Of a stretch of DNA of 64,000 nucleotides, positions 35,660-45,178 are shown in pieces; the stretch's first letter is position 1; each line of letters begins with the position of its first letter. Location of the stretch: the NCBI RefSeq assembly GCF_009363435.1, contig NZ_CP045354.1, positions 314,001 through 378,000 on the forward strand, written 5' to 3'. Origin of the DNA: Labrenzia sp. THAF82 (lineage in GTDB: Bacteria > Pseudomonadota > Alphaproteobacteria > Rhizobiales > Stappiaceae). A model generated the notes under the pieces. It had not been told where the DNA came from and searched no databases. It saw nothing but the letters and a program-made list of their open reading frames with translations. Made by a program: the position numbers and the translations under genes.

Positions 35660-36880
35660 TCACCGTCCAAGGTCATGCTCCGGATTTGCACTGATCTTGT
35701 GAATCGCGAGGTCCGCGCCCAGATGCTCGTCCTCTTGCGACAACCTCAGGCCCATAGTGCTTTTCAAGATGCCGTAGACCACAAACCCGGCAGCCAGTGC
35801 ATATGTTGCCCCGACTACGGTTCCGATGATTTGTGACATCAAAGAAACGCCGCCAAGGCCACCGAGAGATTCAAGACCGAAGATCCCGGCAGCGATACCG
35901 CCCCATGCACCGCAGATACCGTGAAGTGGCCAGACGCCCAGAACGTCGTCGACTTTCAATTTGTTCTGGCACATCTCAAAACCGATCACAAAGATTGCGC
36001 CGGCACCTGCTCCAACGATCAGGCTGCCAATCGGATGCATGATGTCGGACCCCGCACAAACGGCGACCAGACCCGCCAGTGCGCCGTTGTGAACGAAACC
36101 CGGATCGTTTTTGCCCACGACCAGCGCCGCCAGAATGCCGCCGACCATGGCCATAAGCGAATTGATTGCAACGAGACCAGAAGCCGCGTCCAGGGAGCCT
36201 GCTGTCATGACGTTGAAACCAAACCAGCCGACACAAAGCATCCAGGACCCCATGGCAAGCCAAGGCAAGGAAGATGGTGGAATGCCAATCGGACGTCCTT
36301 TGGAATCGTAACGGCCCATGCGCGCACCTAGCAGCAGCACGGCTCCGAGCGCGATCCAGCCGCCAACCCCATGAACGACCACAGATCCGGCAAAGTCGTG
36401 GAATTGTGCCCCGAAAGTTGCTTCCAACCAGGCTTGAAAACCGAAGTTTCCGTTCCAGACAATTCCTTCGTAGAGTGGATAGACGATGCCAACCAAGGCC
36501 ACTGTCGCCACGCATTGGGGCCAGAATTTCATTCGTTCCGCAATTCCGCCGGAGATAATCGCGGGGATGGCTGCGGCAAAAGTGGTCAGGAAAAAGAATT
36601 TCACCAATGTCAGGCCTTGGAGTTCAAATCCTCCACCACCACCGGACAATGTTGCGGCATCGACGAGGAACGTCGTGCCATAGGCGAATGCGTAACCAAC
36701 AAAGAAGTACGTGACGGTCGATAACGCGAAATCGACCAGAATTTTCACCAGTGCATTGACTTGGTTTTTGTGCCGAACGGTTCCGACCTCAAGAAAGGCG
36801 AACCCGCCATGCATTGCGAAGACGAGGATTGCCCCGACCAGCACAAAAAAGACGTCGCCGCCCACTCCAGTTGAATTCAT
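35660..36880 (-). CDS. amt: Ammonium transporter (Amt family), first copy
   Basis: A 406-residue Amt protein with eleven helices. The pore twin histidines lie in VVHGVGGW and PLHGICGAWGG. DFAGSVVVHG holds the conserved Asp. There is no cleaved signal sequence, unlike the second copy at 38394. I use the ATG at 36880 with GGGGGT upstream; a TTG at 36901 is less likely. A sigma-54-like element lies at 36938-36954. It is divergent from the chemoreceptor gene. Confidence 0.92.
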   Translation of the reverse strand: MNSTGVGGDVFFVLVGAILVFAMHGGFAFLEVGTVRHKNQVNALVKILVDFALSTVTYFFVGYAFAYGTTFLVDAATLSGGGGGFELQGLTLVKFFFLTTFAAAIPAIISGGIAERMKFWPQCVATVALVGIVYPLYEGIVWNGNFGFQAWLEATFGAQFHDFAGSVVVHGVGGWIALGAVLLLGARMGRYDSKGRPIGIPPSSLPWLAMGSWMLCVGWFGFNVMTAGSLDAASGLVAINSLMAMVGGILAALVVGKNDPGFVHNGALAGLVAVCAGSDIMHPIGSLIVGAGAGAIFVIGFEMCQNKLKVDDVLGVWPLHGICGAWGGIAAGIFGLESLGGLGGVSLMSQIIGTVVGATYALAAGFVVYGILKSTMGLRLSQEDEHLGADLAIHKISANPEHDLGR

Positions 36881-36937
36881 GATTGACCCCCAGTTAGGCA
36901 ATTTGCCAATTCGTTATGCGTTTTGGGGAGATATGTA

Positions 36938-36954
36938 TTCAAGTTGCATGCCAA
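36938..36954 (-). promoter_or_regulatory. Sigma-54-like promoter for the first amt gene
   Basis: Read on the minus strand, TTGGCATGCAACTTGAA matches TTGGCACG-N4-TTGCW in spacing, with one mismatch in each element. It is 58 bp upstream of the amt ATG. The -12 GC is GA here, which weakens the call. Confidence 0.45.
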
Positions 36955-37157
36955 ACGGGCAAACGGTGAAAGATAGGGCAGAAAACTGCCGATCTTTTGG
37001 TCGAATGGCGTTGTCTCATGGCGCGAACAGTCACATCTGCGAGACTAAAAAAGTGGCATCAGCTTAATTTATAGTCAGTACGAGATCAGCTTACTGAGGG
37101 CTATTTCTTCGGTGTTAACTATGTTGAGCGACCCTAGCAGGACACTCACATTGAGAA

Positions 37158-38282
37158 ATGGTTGAAATGTTCAAACGAGCTGTCATTACCGCACTTATTG
37201 TTGGATCGATCCTGACAGGCATCAATCAGATCGATGTTTTTATGGGCCACGCGGAATTTGTCATTTGGCAGGCGTTGCTTTCGACGGCCGTGCCGTTCAC
37301 CGTTTCAATCGTCAGCGCAAAGATGACATTAAGACAGGGGCCAGCGGTTCCTCAGCCTCTGGACCAAACAGACGTGAACATACGTCCGGAGGCTCTAGAG
37401 ATCAGAGAAACCGACCTTGACCAGATTGCAGGCAGTGACCGTGACGCAAGCGATCAGATTGAACAGCTGGCGAAAGCCGGCGCTGATGTTTCACAGATTG
37501 GCCAGAACGCGAGGGCAGTCAATGCCGCGAGCAAGGAACGGGCGGAATTCCTAGCCGATCTGATTTCAACTGCAGAGCAAATTCAGGAAGACCTTCAGTC
37601 TGTTGGTTTGCAGGCCAAGGACTGCACGGACGATTTGGTGAATGCTGGCGGCCGCATGACCAAGGCGCGCGAAAGTATTCGAGGTGTTGTCGATACCTGC
37701 CTTTCAGCAGCAGACCTGATAGGTCAATTGAGTGCAGCCACTGAGGAGCTCGCTAGCCGGTTTGGTGATGTGGAGGCTCTGGCACAGGAAATTTCCTCAA
37801 TTTCAGCTCAAACCAACCTGCTTGCCCTGAATGCAACCATCGAAGCTGCACGTGCGGGAGACGCCGGCAAGGGTTTTTCGGTCGTAGCAGGAGAAGTGAA
37901 GGTGCTGGCCGGGTCGACCGAAAATGCTGTTGAATCCATTTCCGGTATTCTTTCGGAAATGAACAGATCGATTTCGAGGTCACGTGATCTGATCGAGACG
38001 ACAACCGACAAGCTCAAGCTTTCCGAATCCCAAAGTGCTGATGGTCTTGAACAGGTTTCATCCGTTGAGGAATACCTGAACGAGTTGACGGCTCGCAATG
38101 AAACAACCTTTCGCCAAATGACGGAACGCACCACCGCCTTGGACGAAGTGTCTTCCAACCTGCAAAAAGTTCGTCAGGACACCGAAAGCGCGATTACCGG
38201 ATCTGCCCGAAATATCGAACTGGCCAAGCAAGCCTCCGAAGCGGTGCAGCTGGTTGCAAGTAGCCTGAAAGTGGCCGGCTAA
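37158..38282 (+). CDS. Methyl-accepting chemotaxis protein with NrtS-like two-helix N-terminus
   Basis: A 374-residue chemoreceptor. Two helices (about residues 7-25 and 34-54) are separated by only about ten residues, so there is no periplasmic ligand domain. This N-terminus ([20 protein letters not shown]) resembles NrtS-type nitrate/nitrite membrane modules. No clear HAMP domain follows. The signalling hairpin has [20 protein letters not shown] and [15 protein letters not shown], the CheA/CheW contact tip. No C-terminal CheR tether is visible. It lies between two ammonium transporter genes, so a nitrogen-related taxis role is an inference. Confidence 0.85.
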   Translation: MVEMFKRAVITALIVGSILTGINQIDVFMGHAEFVIWQALLSTAVPFTVSIVSAKMTLRQGPAVPQPLDQTDVNIRPEALEIRETDLDQIAGSDRDASDQIEQLAKAGADVSQIGQNARAVNAASKERAEFLADLISTAEQIQEDLQSVGLQAKDCTDDLVNAGGRMTKARESIRGVVDTCLSAADLIGQLSAATEELASRFGDVEALAQEISSISAQTNLLALNATIEAARAGDAGKGFSVVAGEVKVLAGSTENAVESISGILSEMNRSISRSRDLIETTTDKLKLSESQSADGLEQVSSVEEYLNELTARNETTFRQMTERTTALDEVSSNLQKVRQDTESAITGSARNIELAKQASEAVQLVASSLKVAG

Positions 38283-38304
38283 ACGTCGAGCTTATGAGGT
38301 AAGC

Positions 38305-38333
38305 AAAAAAGAGCCCGGGGTTGCCCCCGGGCT
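38305..38333 (-). terminator. Terminator for amtB, shared with the chemoreceptor gene
   Basis: Nine-base arms AGCCCGGGG (38312-38320) and CCCCGGGCT (38325-38333). On the minus strand the stem is followed by a run of six T, so it should stop amtB transcription. On the plus strand the tail is poor. Confidence 0.82.
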
Positions 38334-38393
38334 TTCCAAGTTTGCGGTCTGAGCCAATAGACCGCCTGGGAGATTTTGTATCAGCGCTTCTTG

Positions 38394-39728
38394 TTAGAGG
38401 CGCTGAGAACCGGTGCCGAATTCCGGATAGGCTTCCACGCCAACCTCAACCTTGTCGAGACCAAGCGCTTCTTCCTCGTCGGATACCCGGATGCCCATGG
38501 CAGCTTTCAGGATGAACCAGAAGACAGCCGAAGCAATCAGAGTGAACGCGCCGTAGGCAACAATGCCGACGATCTGCGTGCCCCAGGAAGCATCACCGTT
38601 GGAAAGCGGAACAATCAGCGTGCCCCAGATACCTGCAATCAGGTGAACCGGGATAGCGCCGACGACGTCGTCGATTTTCAGCTTGTCGAGAAGCGGAACC
38701 GTGAAGACAACGATCGCACCACCGACGCCACCGATGAGGACAGCCTGCCAGACACTTGGTGCCAGTGGCTCAGCGGTGATGGATACCAGACCGGCAAGAG
38801 CGCCGTTCAGGGCCATCGTGACATCGACTTTCTTGTAGAGAACCTGAGTCAGGATCACGGCGACGACAACGCCAGCGGCTGCAGCCATGTTTGTGTTGGC
38901 GAAGATGCGTGAGATGTCGGACACATCACCGATGGAACCCATTGCAAGCTGGGATGCACCGTTAAAGCCAAACCAGCCGAGCCACAGGATGAAAGTACCC
39001 AGTGTTGCCAAAGGCATGGAAGATCCAGGAAGCGGGTGAACGCTGCCGTCGGCACCATACTTGCCTTTACGTGCACCAAGGATGATCGCACCGGCAAGAG
39101 CAGCCCAACCACCGACGGAGTGAACCAGCGTGGAACCAGCGAAGTCGGAGAAGCCCATTTCGGACAGCCAACCTGCGCCCCACTGCCAGGACCCTGCGAT
39201 CGGGTAGATGAAGCCGGTCAGAACAACAGTGAAAATCAAGAACGGCCAAAGCTTGATGCGCTCTGCAAGCGTACCGGAAACGATCGATGCCGTGGTCGCA
39301 CAGAAGACCATCTGGAAGAACCAGTCAGATGCTGTGGAATAGCCGGTGTCGAGTGCGTCTCCGCCAACAGCGTCAAAGGAATAGGGACCGAATGAACCCA
39401 TGAAGCCACCGTCAACACCGGTGTACATAAGGTTGTAGCCCGTAATCCAGAACATGATGCCCGCGATGGAATAAAGCGAGATGTTCTTCAGGCACTGCAT
39501 GGAGACGTTCTTGGAGCGAACGAGCCCAGCTTCAAGCATGGCGAAGCCGGCTGCCATCCACATGACCAGGAAACCACCGATCAAGAACAGCAGAGTGTTG
39601 AAGATGTAGGCGACTTCTGGCGATACAGCCGGAGCTGCCGCCGCATCGGTATCCTGGGCGAGTGCCGGAAGAGCCATGAGGCTCAACACGGTCAGCGTCG
39701 TCGCGCCCTTAGCGACAAGATTTTTCAT
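38394..39728 (-). CDS. amtB: Ammonium transporter AmtB, with signal peptide
   Basis: A 444-residue Amt/AmtB trimeric channel. The signal sequence (MKNLVAKGATTLTVLSLMAL, cleavage after LAQ) precedes eleven helices. The pore histidines are in STLVHSVGGW and PVHLIAGIWGT. The C-terminal tail MGIRVSDEEEALGLDKVEVG is the conserved GlnK-contact region. It follows glnK by 20 bp, with AAGGAAA before the ATG. GlnK would block the pore when nitrogen is plentiful. Confidence 0.95.
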   Translation of the reverse strand: MKNLVAKGATTLTVLSLMALPALAQDTDAAAAPAVSPEVAYIFNTLLFLIGGFLVMWMAAGFAMLEAGLVRSKNVSMQCLKNISLYSIAGIMFWITGYNLMYTGVDGGFMGSFGPYSFDAVGGDALDTGYSTASDWFFQMVFCATTASIVSGTLAERIKLWPFLIFTVVLTGFIYPIAGSWQWGAGWLSEMGFSDFAGSTLVHSVGGWAALAGAIILGARKGKYGADGSVHPLPGSSMPLATLGTFILWLGWFGFNGASQLAMGSIGDVSDISRIFANTNMAAAAGVVVAVILTQVLYKKVDVTMALNGALAGLVSITAEPLAPSVWQAVLIGGVGGAIVVFTVPLLDKLKIDDVVGAIPVHLIAGIWGTLIVPLSNGDASWGTQIVGIVAYGAFTLIASAVFWFILKAAMGIRVSDEEEALGLDKVEVGVEAYPEFGTGSQRL

Positions 39729-39748
39729 GTTACGTTTCCTTACCTAAA

Positions 39749-40189
<441 letters not shown>

Positions 40190-40245
40190 TCAGGTCTTTG
40201 GCCTGGCCACAGTGAATGGCGTCGGGTCGGTGTCGGCCTTTCTTA

Positions 40246-40262
40246 ATCAAGGACCGTGCCAA
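40246..40262 (-). promoter_or_regulatory. Sigma-54 promoter of glnK-amtB
   Basis: On the minus strand TTGGCACGGTCCTTGAT matches the -24/-12 consensus TTGGCACG-N4-TTGCW at 15 of 16 informative or spacing positions; only the -12 C is A. It is 159 bp upstream of the glnK ATG, on the correct strand. Confidence 0.68.
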
Positions 40263-40371
40263 CTTGCTCTTTTCACCTTGTTTTTCGCGGATTTCTGCGG
40301 ACTCTGAAGAAATGCGGGAGGAAATGAAAATTAACGGAAAAATTCAATGACGCCTTTAGAGGCAGTTTTTC

Positions 40372-40388
40372 TGCATATTTTTTATGCA
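40372..40388 (-). promoter_or_regulatory. Candidate NtrC-binding site upstream of glnK
   Basis: TGCATATTTTTTATGCA, a perfect palindrome with TGCA-N9-TGCA spacing as in NtrC sites (TGCACC-N5-GGTGCA class); the extended arms are CTGCATA/TATGCAG. It is about 110 bp upstream of the sigma-54 element, a usual enhancer distance. Confidence 0.5.
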
Positions 40389-40515
40389 GACATGTAATCG
40401 CTGGTTAAATTTTGATCACTCTGAATCGGAGCCGAGCACTCGCATAAAAAAACGGCAGACTGCTCGACCGATCATTTCTTCAAAATCAATGGCATATCGA
40501 CCAAGGTTAATGCGA

Positions 40516-41067
40516 TCAGGCTGAAAAACCTCCATCGGCCAGATAGGCTTCTTCTTCCTCGGTGCTTTTTCGACCAAGAACCTTGTTTCGATGGGGAAAC
40601 CGCCCAAACCTGCGTATGACATCCATGTGTATCAACGCGTAATGATAAAGTTCCTTGTCACCGAGCCTGCGACACAGATCGACCGATTTCTCCTGATGCC
40701 TCATGTCTTCCGAGTGCTCAAAAGGCAGGTAAAAAAACCCTCTTGCCTCTATCGGGAACGCACGATCAAAGCCGTGAGCGATGGCGTATTCGGCGATTGA
40801 AACGGCTTTTTCATCTGCTTCGAAGGCTTTGGGAGAGCCTCTGTAAACATTTCTCGACATCTGATCTAGAAGCAGCAGTAAAGCCAATGTGCCGTCTGCG
40901 GTTTCTGCCCAATGGTCGAGCTTGCCTTCCTTGGCGGCTTCAATCGCAGGCAGGAACCGGTCGTTACAGGACTTGTCAAACTTGTCGTCTTTCGCGAACC
41001 ATTTTGAAGGTCCGGCCCGCCACCAGAAATCAAGAATATCCAGTGCGGAAATTGCGCGGCTTGTCAT
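40516..41067 (-). CDS. DUF924 family protein
   Basis: A 183-residue, all-helical protein of the DUF924 family, recognised by LDFWWRAGPSKWFAKDDKFD near the N-terminus, LALLLLLDQMSRNVYRGSP and IRRFGRFPHRNKVLGR near the end. It has TPR-like helical packing. The function is unknown. Gene stands alone upstream of the glnK control region on the same strand. Confidence 0.88.
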   Translation of the reverse strand: MTSRAISALDILDFWWRAGPSKWFAKDDKFDKSCNDRFLPAIEAAKEGKLDHWAETADGTLALLLLLDQMSRNVYRGSPKAFEADEKAVSIAEYAIAHGFDRAFPIEARGFFYLPFEHSEDMRHQEKSVDLCRRLGDKELYHYALIHMDVIRRFGRFPHRNKVLGRKSTEEEEAYLADGGFSA

Positions 41068-41217
41068 TGTCTGTCCTGTTCCGAACGTGTCTAAGTCTAT
41101 AGTGCAGGCAGCATCTAATCTTCTGCGAACACTGTCAATTTCCCACTTGCGTGACTATCTTAGCGACTTGCTGCCAAGTGTCAGGTCGAATTTGAAGACA
41201 AGGGATAGGATCAATCT

Positions 41218-41445
41218 GTGACGGAAACGCTGCTTGACCTAAAGGGATTGAAATGCCCGCTACCAGTGCTGAAGACCAGAAAGGCATTGACGCGTCTGAA
41301 TACCGGCGACCAACTCACGGTGCTGACGACCGATCCGATGGCGGAAATAGACATCCCGCATTTTTGCCAGGAAAATGGTCACGAGTTGCTGGCGGCCGAA
41401 AAGCTGGAGGGAGGCCACAGGTTCCAGCTTGCGAAAGGTGGCTGA
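41218..41445 (+). CDS. TusA family sulfurtransferase
   Basis: A 75-residue protein with the TusA signature LDLKGLKCPLPVLKTRKAL; the catalytic Cys is followed by Pro-x-Pro. The beta-alpha fold continues through LTVLTTDPMAEIDIPHFC. TusA proteins carry persulfide for tRNA thiolation, molybdenum cofactor or sulfur metabolism; which one applies here is not clear. GTG start with an AGGGATAGGA site upstream. Confidence 0.9.
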   Translation: MTETLLDLKGLKCPLPVLKTRKALTRLNTGDQLTVLTTDPMAEIDIPHFCQENGHELLAAEKLEGGHRFQLAKGG

Positions 41446-41488
41446 CACTTGGGGCACGATTTATGACAGCAAAGATCGCAACCTCAGC

Positions 41489-42835
41489 CTAACAATTGTC
41501 CTTCAATCGTTCTCCGCGCAAACCATTCACCCCTTGCTCCTTAAGCGCGGCGATGAGGTCGTCACTGTCGATTTCCTGAATGGTCTGTTCGTTTCTCAGC
41601 GCCATTGCGGCTGCAGTCCCCGCTGCCTGGCCCATTGCAACACACTGAGGCATGCCGCGAACCGATGCAAATGCGACGGCATCAGCAGAAACAATCCTGC
41701 CTGCGAACATTAGATTTTCAATGTTTTTGGGAACAAGTGATCGAAACGGGATTGTGTAGTAGGCACCCTCTCCTACAACTGCGTCGTGGGTCATGGCGCC
41801 GTTTCCGCGCATGACGTCATCGACAGGATTGTCGCAGCAGACGACACCGTCCAAAAACTTGGTGGCGTTTGCAAGGTCGTCGCCTGTCACCCGATACTGA
41901 CCTTCGAGCTTTCGCGTCTCGCGAACCCCGACCGTTGGGCCGAGATACATCAATCTTGCGCTTTCAAATCCAGGGACATCCTCTCTCAGGAATTGCGCGA
42001 GTTGACGACATCTGCGCCTGCCTTCAAGCGTGGCTCGGTTGACGGCACCGGCATCAGTTCCATCAACACCGCGGATAACAACGGAATTGCAAAAAACCGT
42101 GTCCGCGTGAAATCCCCGCATCAGATAGAGTTTTGCAAGATCCTCATGCAATCGTCCTTCTGCAATTCCCCTGGCCGCAAACCGTTCGAAATATGGATCG
42201 CCTTCGGCAAAAACGGTATCCTGATCGACACCAATCATCTGGAAAGTCAGCGTGACACCCATCATGTTGCCCTGCCTGTCGCCCAGTGCATATGGAACGC
42301 CCGCTTTAGCCGAAATGTCACCGTCCCCTGAACAATCGATGACGATGCCCGCAACAATCGTGTAACCGCCGTGCCGATTGAAGCACTCCACGGCAGCGAT
42401 TTTTTGACTCACCATTCGCGGTGCTAAGGCGGTAGTGTTCAGGTGTACATCAACACCGGCTTCCTCGAGCATCTCGAACATGGTCAGCGTTGCGATATCG
42501 TGATCGTACTGAATTTCGTGGCCGAAGTTCTCAAGCGTGCAAGGCCGTTTTTCGGCAGCAGGTGGATCCATTTCAAACAGTCGATTGGCCAATTCCTCCA
42601 TCAAGCCGCCAATACTCACGCCGCATGGATAGGCCGCGCCCCAGGGCATTCCGGGGCAGAAAGCCATCACGCCGCCAATCTTGTTGCTTGACTCAATCAG
42701 GCTGACAGAAAGGCCTTGCCTGCCGGCTGCAACCGCAGCCCCGAAACCAGCTGTTCCACCGCCAATGACGAGAACATCGGTCGAAAGATCTCCAGGACTT
42801 CTTGTGTCGCCCAAAGCCAATTCATTCAGCCTCAT
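41489..42835 (-). CDS. FAD-dependent oxidoreductase (FAD_oxidored family)
   Basis: A 448-residue flavoprotein. The dinucleotide motif VLVIGGGTAGFGAAVAAGRQ is at about residues 22-41, followed by LIESSNKIGGVMAFCPGMPW. The middle has VIDCSGDGDISAKAGVPYALG, and the end has GRIVSADAVAFASVRGMPQC with MGQAAGTAAAMAL. This is the pattern of the PF12831-type FAD-dependent oxidoreductases. The substrate is unknown and no pathway neighbour points to one. Divergent/convergent singles lie on both sides. Confidence 0.85.
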   Translation of the reverse strand: MRLNELALGDTRSPGDLSTDVLVIGGGTAGFGAAVAAGRQGLSVSLIESSNKIGGVMAFCPGMPWGAAYPCGVSIGGLMEELANRLFEMDPPAAEKRPCTLENFGHEIQYDHDIATLTMFEMLEEAGVDVHLNTTALAPRMVSQKIAAVECFNRHGGYTIVAGIVIDCSGDGDISAKAGVPYALGDRQGNMMGVTLTFQMIGVDQDTVFAEGDPYFERFAARGIAEGRLHEDLAKLYLMRGFHADTVFCNSVVIRGVDGTDAGAVNRATLEGRRRCRQLAQFLREDVPGFESARLMYLGPTVGVRETRKLEGQYRVTGDDLANATKFLDGVVCCDNPVDDVMRGNGAMTHDAVVGEGAYYTIPFRSLVPKNIENLMFAGRIVSADAVAFASVRGMPQCVAMGQAAGTAAAMALRNEQTIQEIDSDDLIAALKEQGVNGLRGERLKDNC

Positions 42836-42931
42836 TGATCCAGGCGGGTCAGCATGTTGAGATCAGACAATCAATCAGGTCATTGTTTCTTAATTTGAAA
42901 TTGTCGAACAATTGAACCTGCCGTTTTCGGA

Positions 42932-43228
42932 CTAGGCGTCACCGGCAATCTTGTCGATGGAACCAGCCAACTTCAGATCGAGGCTACTCAAACCGCCAAC
43001 ATCATGCGTTGCCAGCGTTATCTCGACCGTGCGATAGACATTGGACCATTCCGGATGATGATTCATCTTTTCTGCAATCAGCGCTACCTGTGTCATGAAC
43101 CCGAACGCCTCGGTGAAGTCTCGGAATCTGAAAGTCCTGGTGATTGCCTCGCGACCGTCACAAAGGTGCCAGCCCGGTAGGTCTTGAAGCCCGGCCGCCC
43201 GATCTTCAGGTTTCAATCGTTCAACCAT
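42932..43228 (-). CDS. 4a-hydroxytetrahydrobiopterin dehydratase (PCD/DCoH)
   Basis: A 98-residue pterin-4a-carbinolamine dehydratase. The active-site run [20 protein letters not shown] has the His-His-Pro-x-Trp core and [13 protein letters not shown] ends the fold. I take the ATG at 43228, preceded by AGGAGAGG; the upstream frame to 43252 is less likely. No phenylalanine hydroxylase gene is next to it, so it may serve another pterin role such as molybdopterin metabolism. Confidence 0.9.
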   Translation of the reverse strand: MVERLKPEDRAAGLQDLPGWHLCDGREAITRTFRFRDFTEAFGFMTQVALIAEKMNHHPEWSNVYRTVEITLATHDVGGLSSLDLKLAGSIDKIAGDA

Positions 43229-43393
43229 TTGCCTCTCCTGCTCAGCCAACACTCAGTTGGCAGTCTACTCAAATGAAATGAAAGGGTGAAGGCGAACTCA
43301 AACAGGACCGGCATGTGCTGCGTTTCTGATAGAGCCATTTGCAATTCTGTGCACAAGTCCGCACGGTGGACAAATAGATATGGGAGGCGCCTG

Positions 43394-43855
43394 TTGGTCC
43401 AAAGTGTTCTTTTCGTTTGTCTTGGAAATATCTGCCGCTCGCCCCTTGCTGAGGGTGTGTTTCGGAGCCTTGTTTTCGATGCGGGGCGAAGTGGTGAATT
43501 TGAAATTGATTCCGCCGGAACGGGAGCGTGGCACATTGGTGACCCGCCGGACCCGCGATCAATCGAGATCGCCGCGAAATATGGCGTAGATATTTCCGGC
43601 CAAAAAGCGCGCCAGGTAGAAGATGCTGACTTCGACCGTTTTGACACAATTGTTGCCATGGATCGAAGCAACCTGACCAAACTGAACAGCTGGAGCAATG
43701 GTGGGACGGCCCATATCCGGCTGTTGCTCGACGATCCGGTGCAGGAAGTTCCCGACCCATATTGCGGCGGGTCAGACAGTTTTGAAAATGTTTATCGATT
43801 GATCAGGGCGGGTGGACAACGGCTTTTGGGCACATTGACGGAGCAGCACTCGTGA
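43394..43855 (+). CDS. Low-molecular-weight protein-tyrosine phosphatase
   Basis: A 153-residue phosphatase with the P-loop VLFVCLGNICRSPLAEG (C-x5-R-S) at the N-terminus and the acid loop DDPVQEVPDPYCGG with the general-acid Asp. I choose a TTG start at 43394, preceded by GGGAGGCG; the upstream frame to 43286 overlaps nothing but lacks any family sequence and a good ribosome site. Regulators or kinases (Wzc-type) are not nearby, so the substrate is unknown. Confidence 0.9.
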   Translation: MVQSVLFVCLGNICRSPLAEGVFRSLVFDAGRSGEFEIDSAGTGAWHIGDPPDPRSIEIAAKYGVDISGQKARQVEDADFDRFDTIVAMDRSNLTKLNSWSNGGTAHIRLLLDDPVQEVPDPYCGGSDSFENVYRLIRAGGQRLLGTLTEQHS

Positions 43856-43918
43856 CCGCATAAAATTCAGGCTCCCGGTCTCAGGGTTCATAAATCCGTC
43901 TCAGAAATTGCGCTATGG

Positions 43919-44209
43919 GTGATCGTCGAGATTGCACTCCATGGTTGGTTCATGAAAGTCTTCTGGTGGTCACTGGCCGCGATTTGCATTCTGTTCGGCC
44001 TGGCAACTGTCTGGTTGCCTATACCAACGGGTGTTCCGCTGCTTGCGCTGGGGATGATCGTGATTGTCGGCACCAGCCGAAGCGCCGCCCGCATGCTGCG
44101 CAATCGAAGGCGAAAAACTCCTCAGATAAATGATGCAATCAGTTGGGTGGAGGACCGCTCGCCCCTGCGTTTTGCGCGCATTTTAAAGCGCACCAGACCG
44201 CGCAAGTGA
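43919..44209 (+). CDS. Small membrane protein, function unknown
   Basis: A protein of up to 96 residues (GTG 43919) or 85 (ATG 43952, MKVFWWSLAA). It has two hydrophobic segments around a proline turn: FWWSLAAICILFGLATVWL, then PIPTGVPLLALGMIVIVG. A strongly basic cytosolic tail follows (RMLRNRRRK and ILKRTRPRK). It resembles the small PGPGW-like transmembrane proteins but lacks that exact motif. It is convergent with the PAP2 gene. Confidence 0.6.
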   Translation: MIVEIALHGWFMKVFWWSLAAICILFGLATVWLPIPTGVPLLALGMIVIVGTSRSAARMLRNRRRKTPQINDAISWVEDRSPLRFARILKRTRPRK

Positions 44210-44236
44210 TGTGACTGTATTTTTCGGAAGACGCGT

Positions 44237-45094
44237 CTATCGGTCGGAGAAAATCCGAACAGCACCCCGCAAGGACCGACGCGATCGCACCAGCAGACGC
44301 CGAACAAGGCGTTGAAGCTTGCGGCCCTTTACAGTGAACCACTCGTCCAGACCCCTATCGGTGAAAAGGGGCGGTTCTTTTATGTAGAGCAAGTGGTAGA
44401 CGATCAGGATCAGCAAGAACGTCAAGCCCCAGGAAATCAGGGTGTCGGAGAAAAAATGACCGCCAAATGCAACACGGTTCGCCGACAGGATGAGGCAAAG
44501 TGGCAGAACAAATGCGAGCACCGCCCTGCGCCAGCTCGCGGGAACCAGAAATGCGACCGAGACAAGCCAAATGCTTGCCGAGGCTTCTCCGGAAACAAAA
44601 GAACAGTTTTTGTCGCAGTAGTCGGTCATCTTCCAGACAGGTTGAAAGGGAAGATCTCCGCCAAACTCTTCAACTGAGCGCGGGCGTGGGCGTCCCCAAT
44701 TGTCCTTCAGGATCGCGTTGACCAGGATGCCCGGTCCCAGGATCAATGTCGTTAAAAGAAAGACCGGCTTGCGCAGGGGCAGAATAGGTGGGCGTCCAGG
44801 CACTACCAGCTTGATCACCAGAATGAGCACGCAGACAACGGCAATGACCTTCACCAGGAAAGGTCCAAGATGCCTGACGTCCCGCAGGAAGGGCTCGTTT
44901 TGAGCCGCAAAACCGGCTTCGCCGAAAAAGAAGAGATTGCTGACCTTTAGATCAATGCCCGGGAATGCCAGAAAAAACAGAGAAACAACAACAACATATG
45001 CGCATACCAAAGCTATCGGGTGGGCAACGCACCAGTTACCGGCTTTTCGCAGTCCAGACTTCTGACTATGGTTGGGGTGGCTGTCTCGTTCCAT
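44237..45094 (-). CDS. PAP2 family phosphatase, LpxE-like
   Basis: A 285-residue, six-helix membrane phosphatase. Motif 1 is KDNWGRPRP (K-x6-R-P) and motif 3 SANRVAFGGHFFSD, with the Ser/Arg and His-x3-Asp of the family. Motif 2 reads FVSGEAS, where classic PSGH has His; Glu at this place occurs in some lipid-phosphatase branches. Similar proteins remove lipid A 1-phosphate or act on other membrane lipids in the periplasm. The tail is rich in arginine. Confidence 0.82.
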   Translation of the reverse strand: MERDSHPNHSQKSGLRKAGNWCVAHPIALVCAYVVVVSLFFLAFPGIDLKVSNLFFFGEAGFAAQNEPFLRDVRHLGPFLVKVIAVVCVLILVIKLVVPGRPPILPLRKPVFLLTTLILGPGILVNAILKDNWGRPRPRSVEEFGGDLPFQPVWKMTDYCDKNCSFVSGEASASIWLVSVAFLVPASWRRAVLAFVLPLCLILSANRVAFGGHFFSDTLISWGLTFLLILIVYHLLYIKEPPLFTDRGLDEWFTVKGRKLQRLVRRLLVRSRRSLRGAVRIFSDR

Positions 45095-45178
45095 GGCTGC
45101 TCTTTAGCGCATCCTGCAGGCCTGTCCAATCCTTCCTTGCCGGGAGGGTCGGCAAAGGTGTTTTTGGAGTTGAATATA

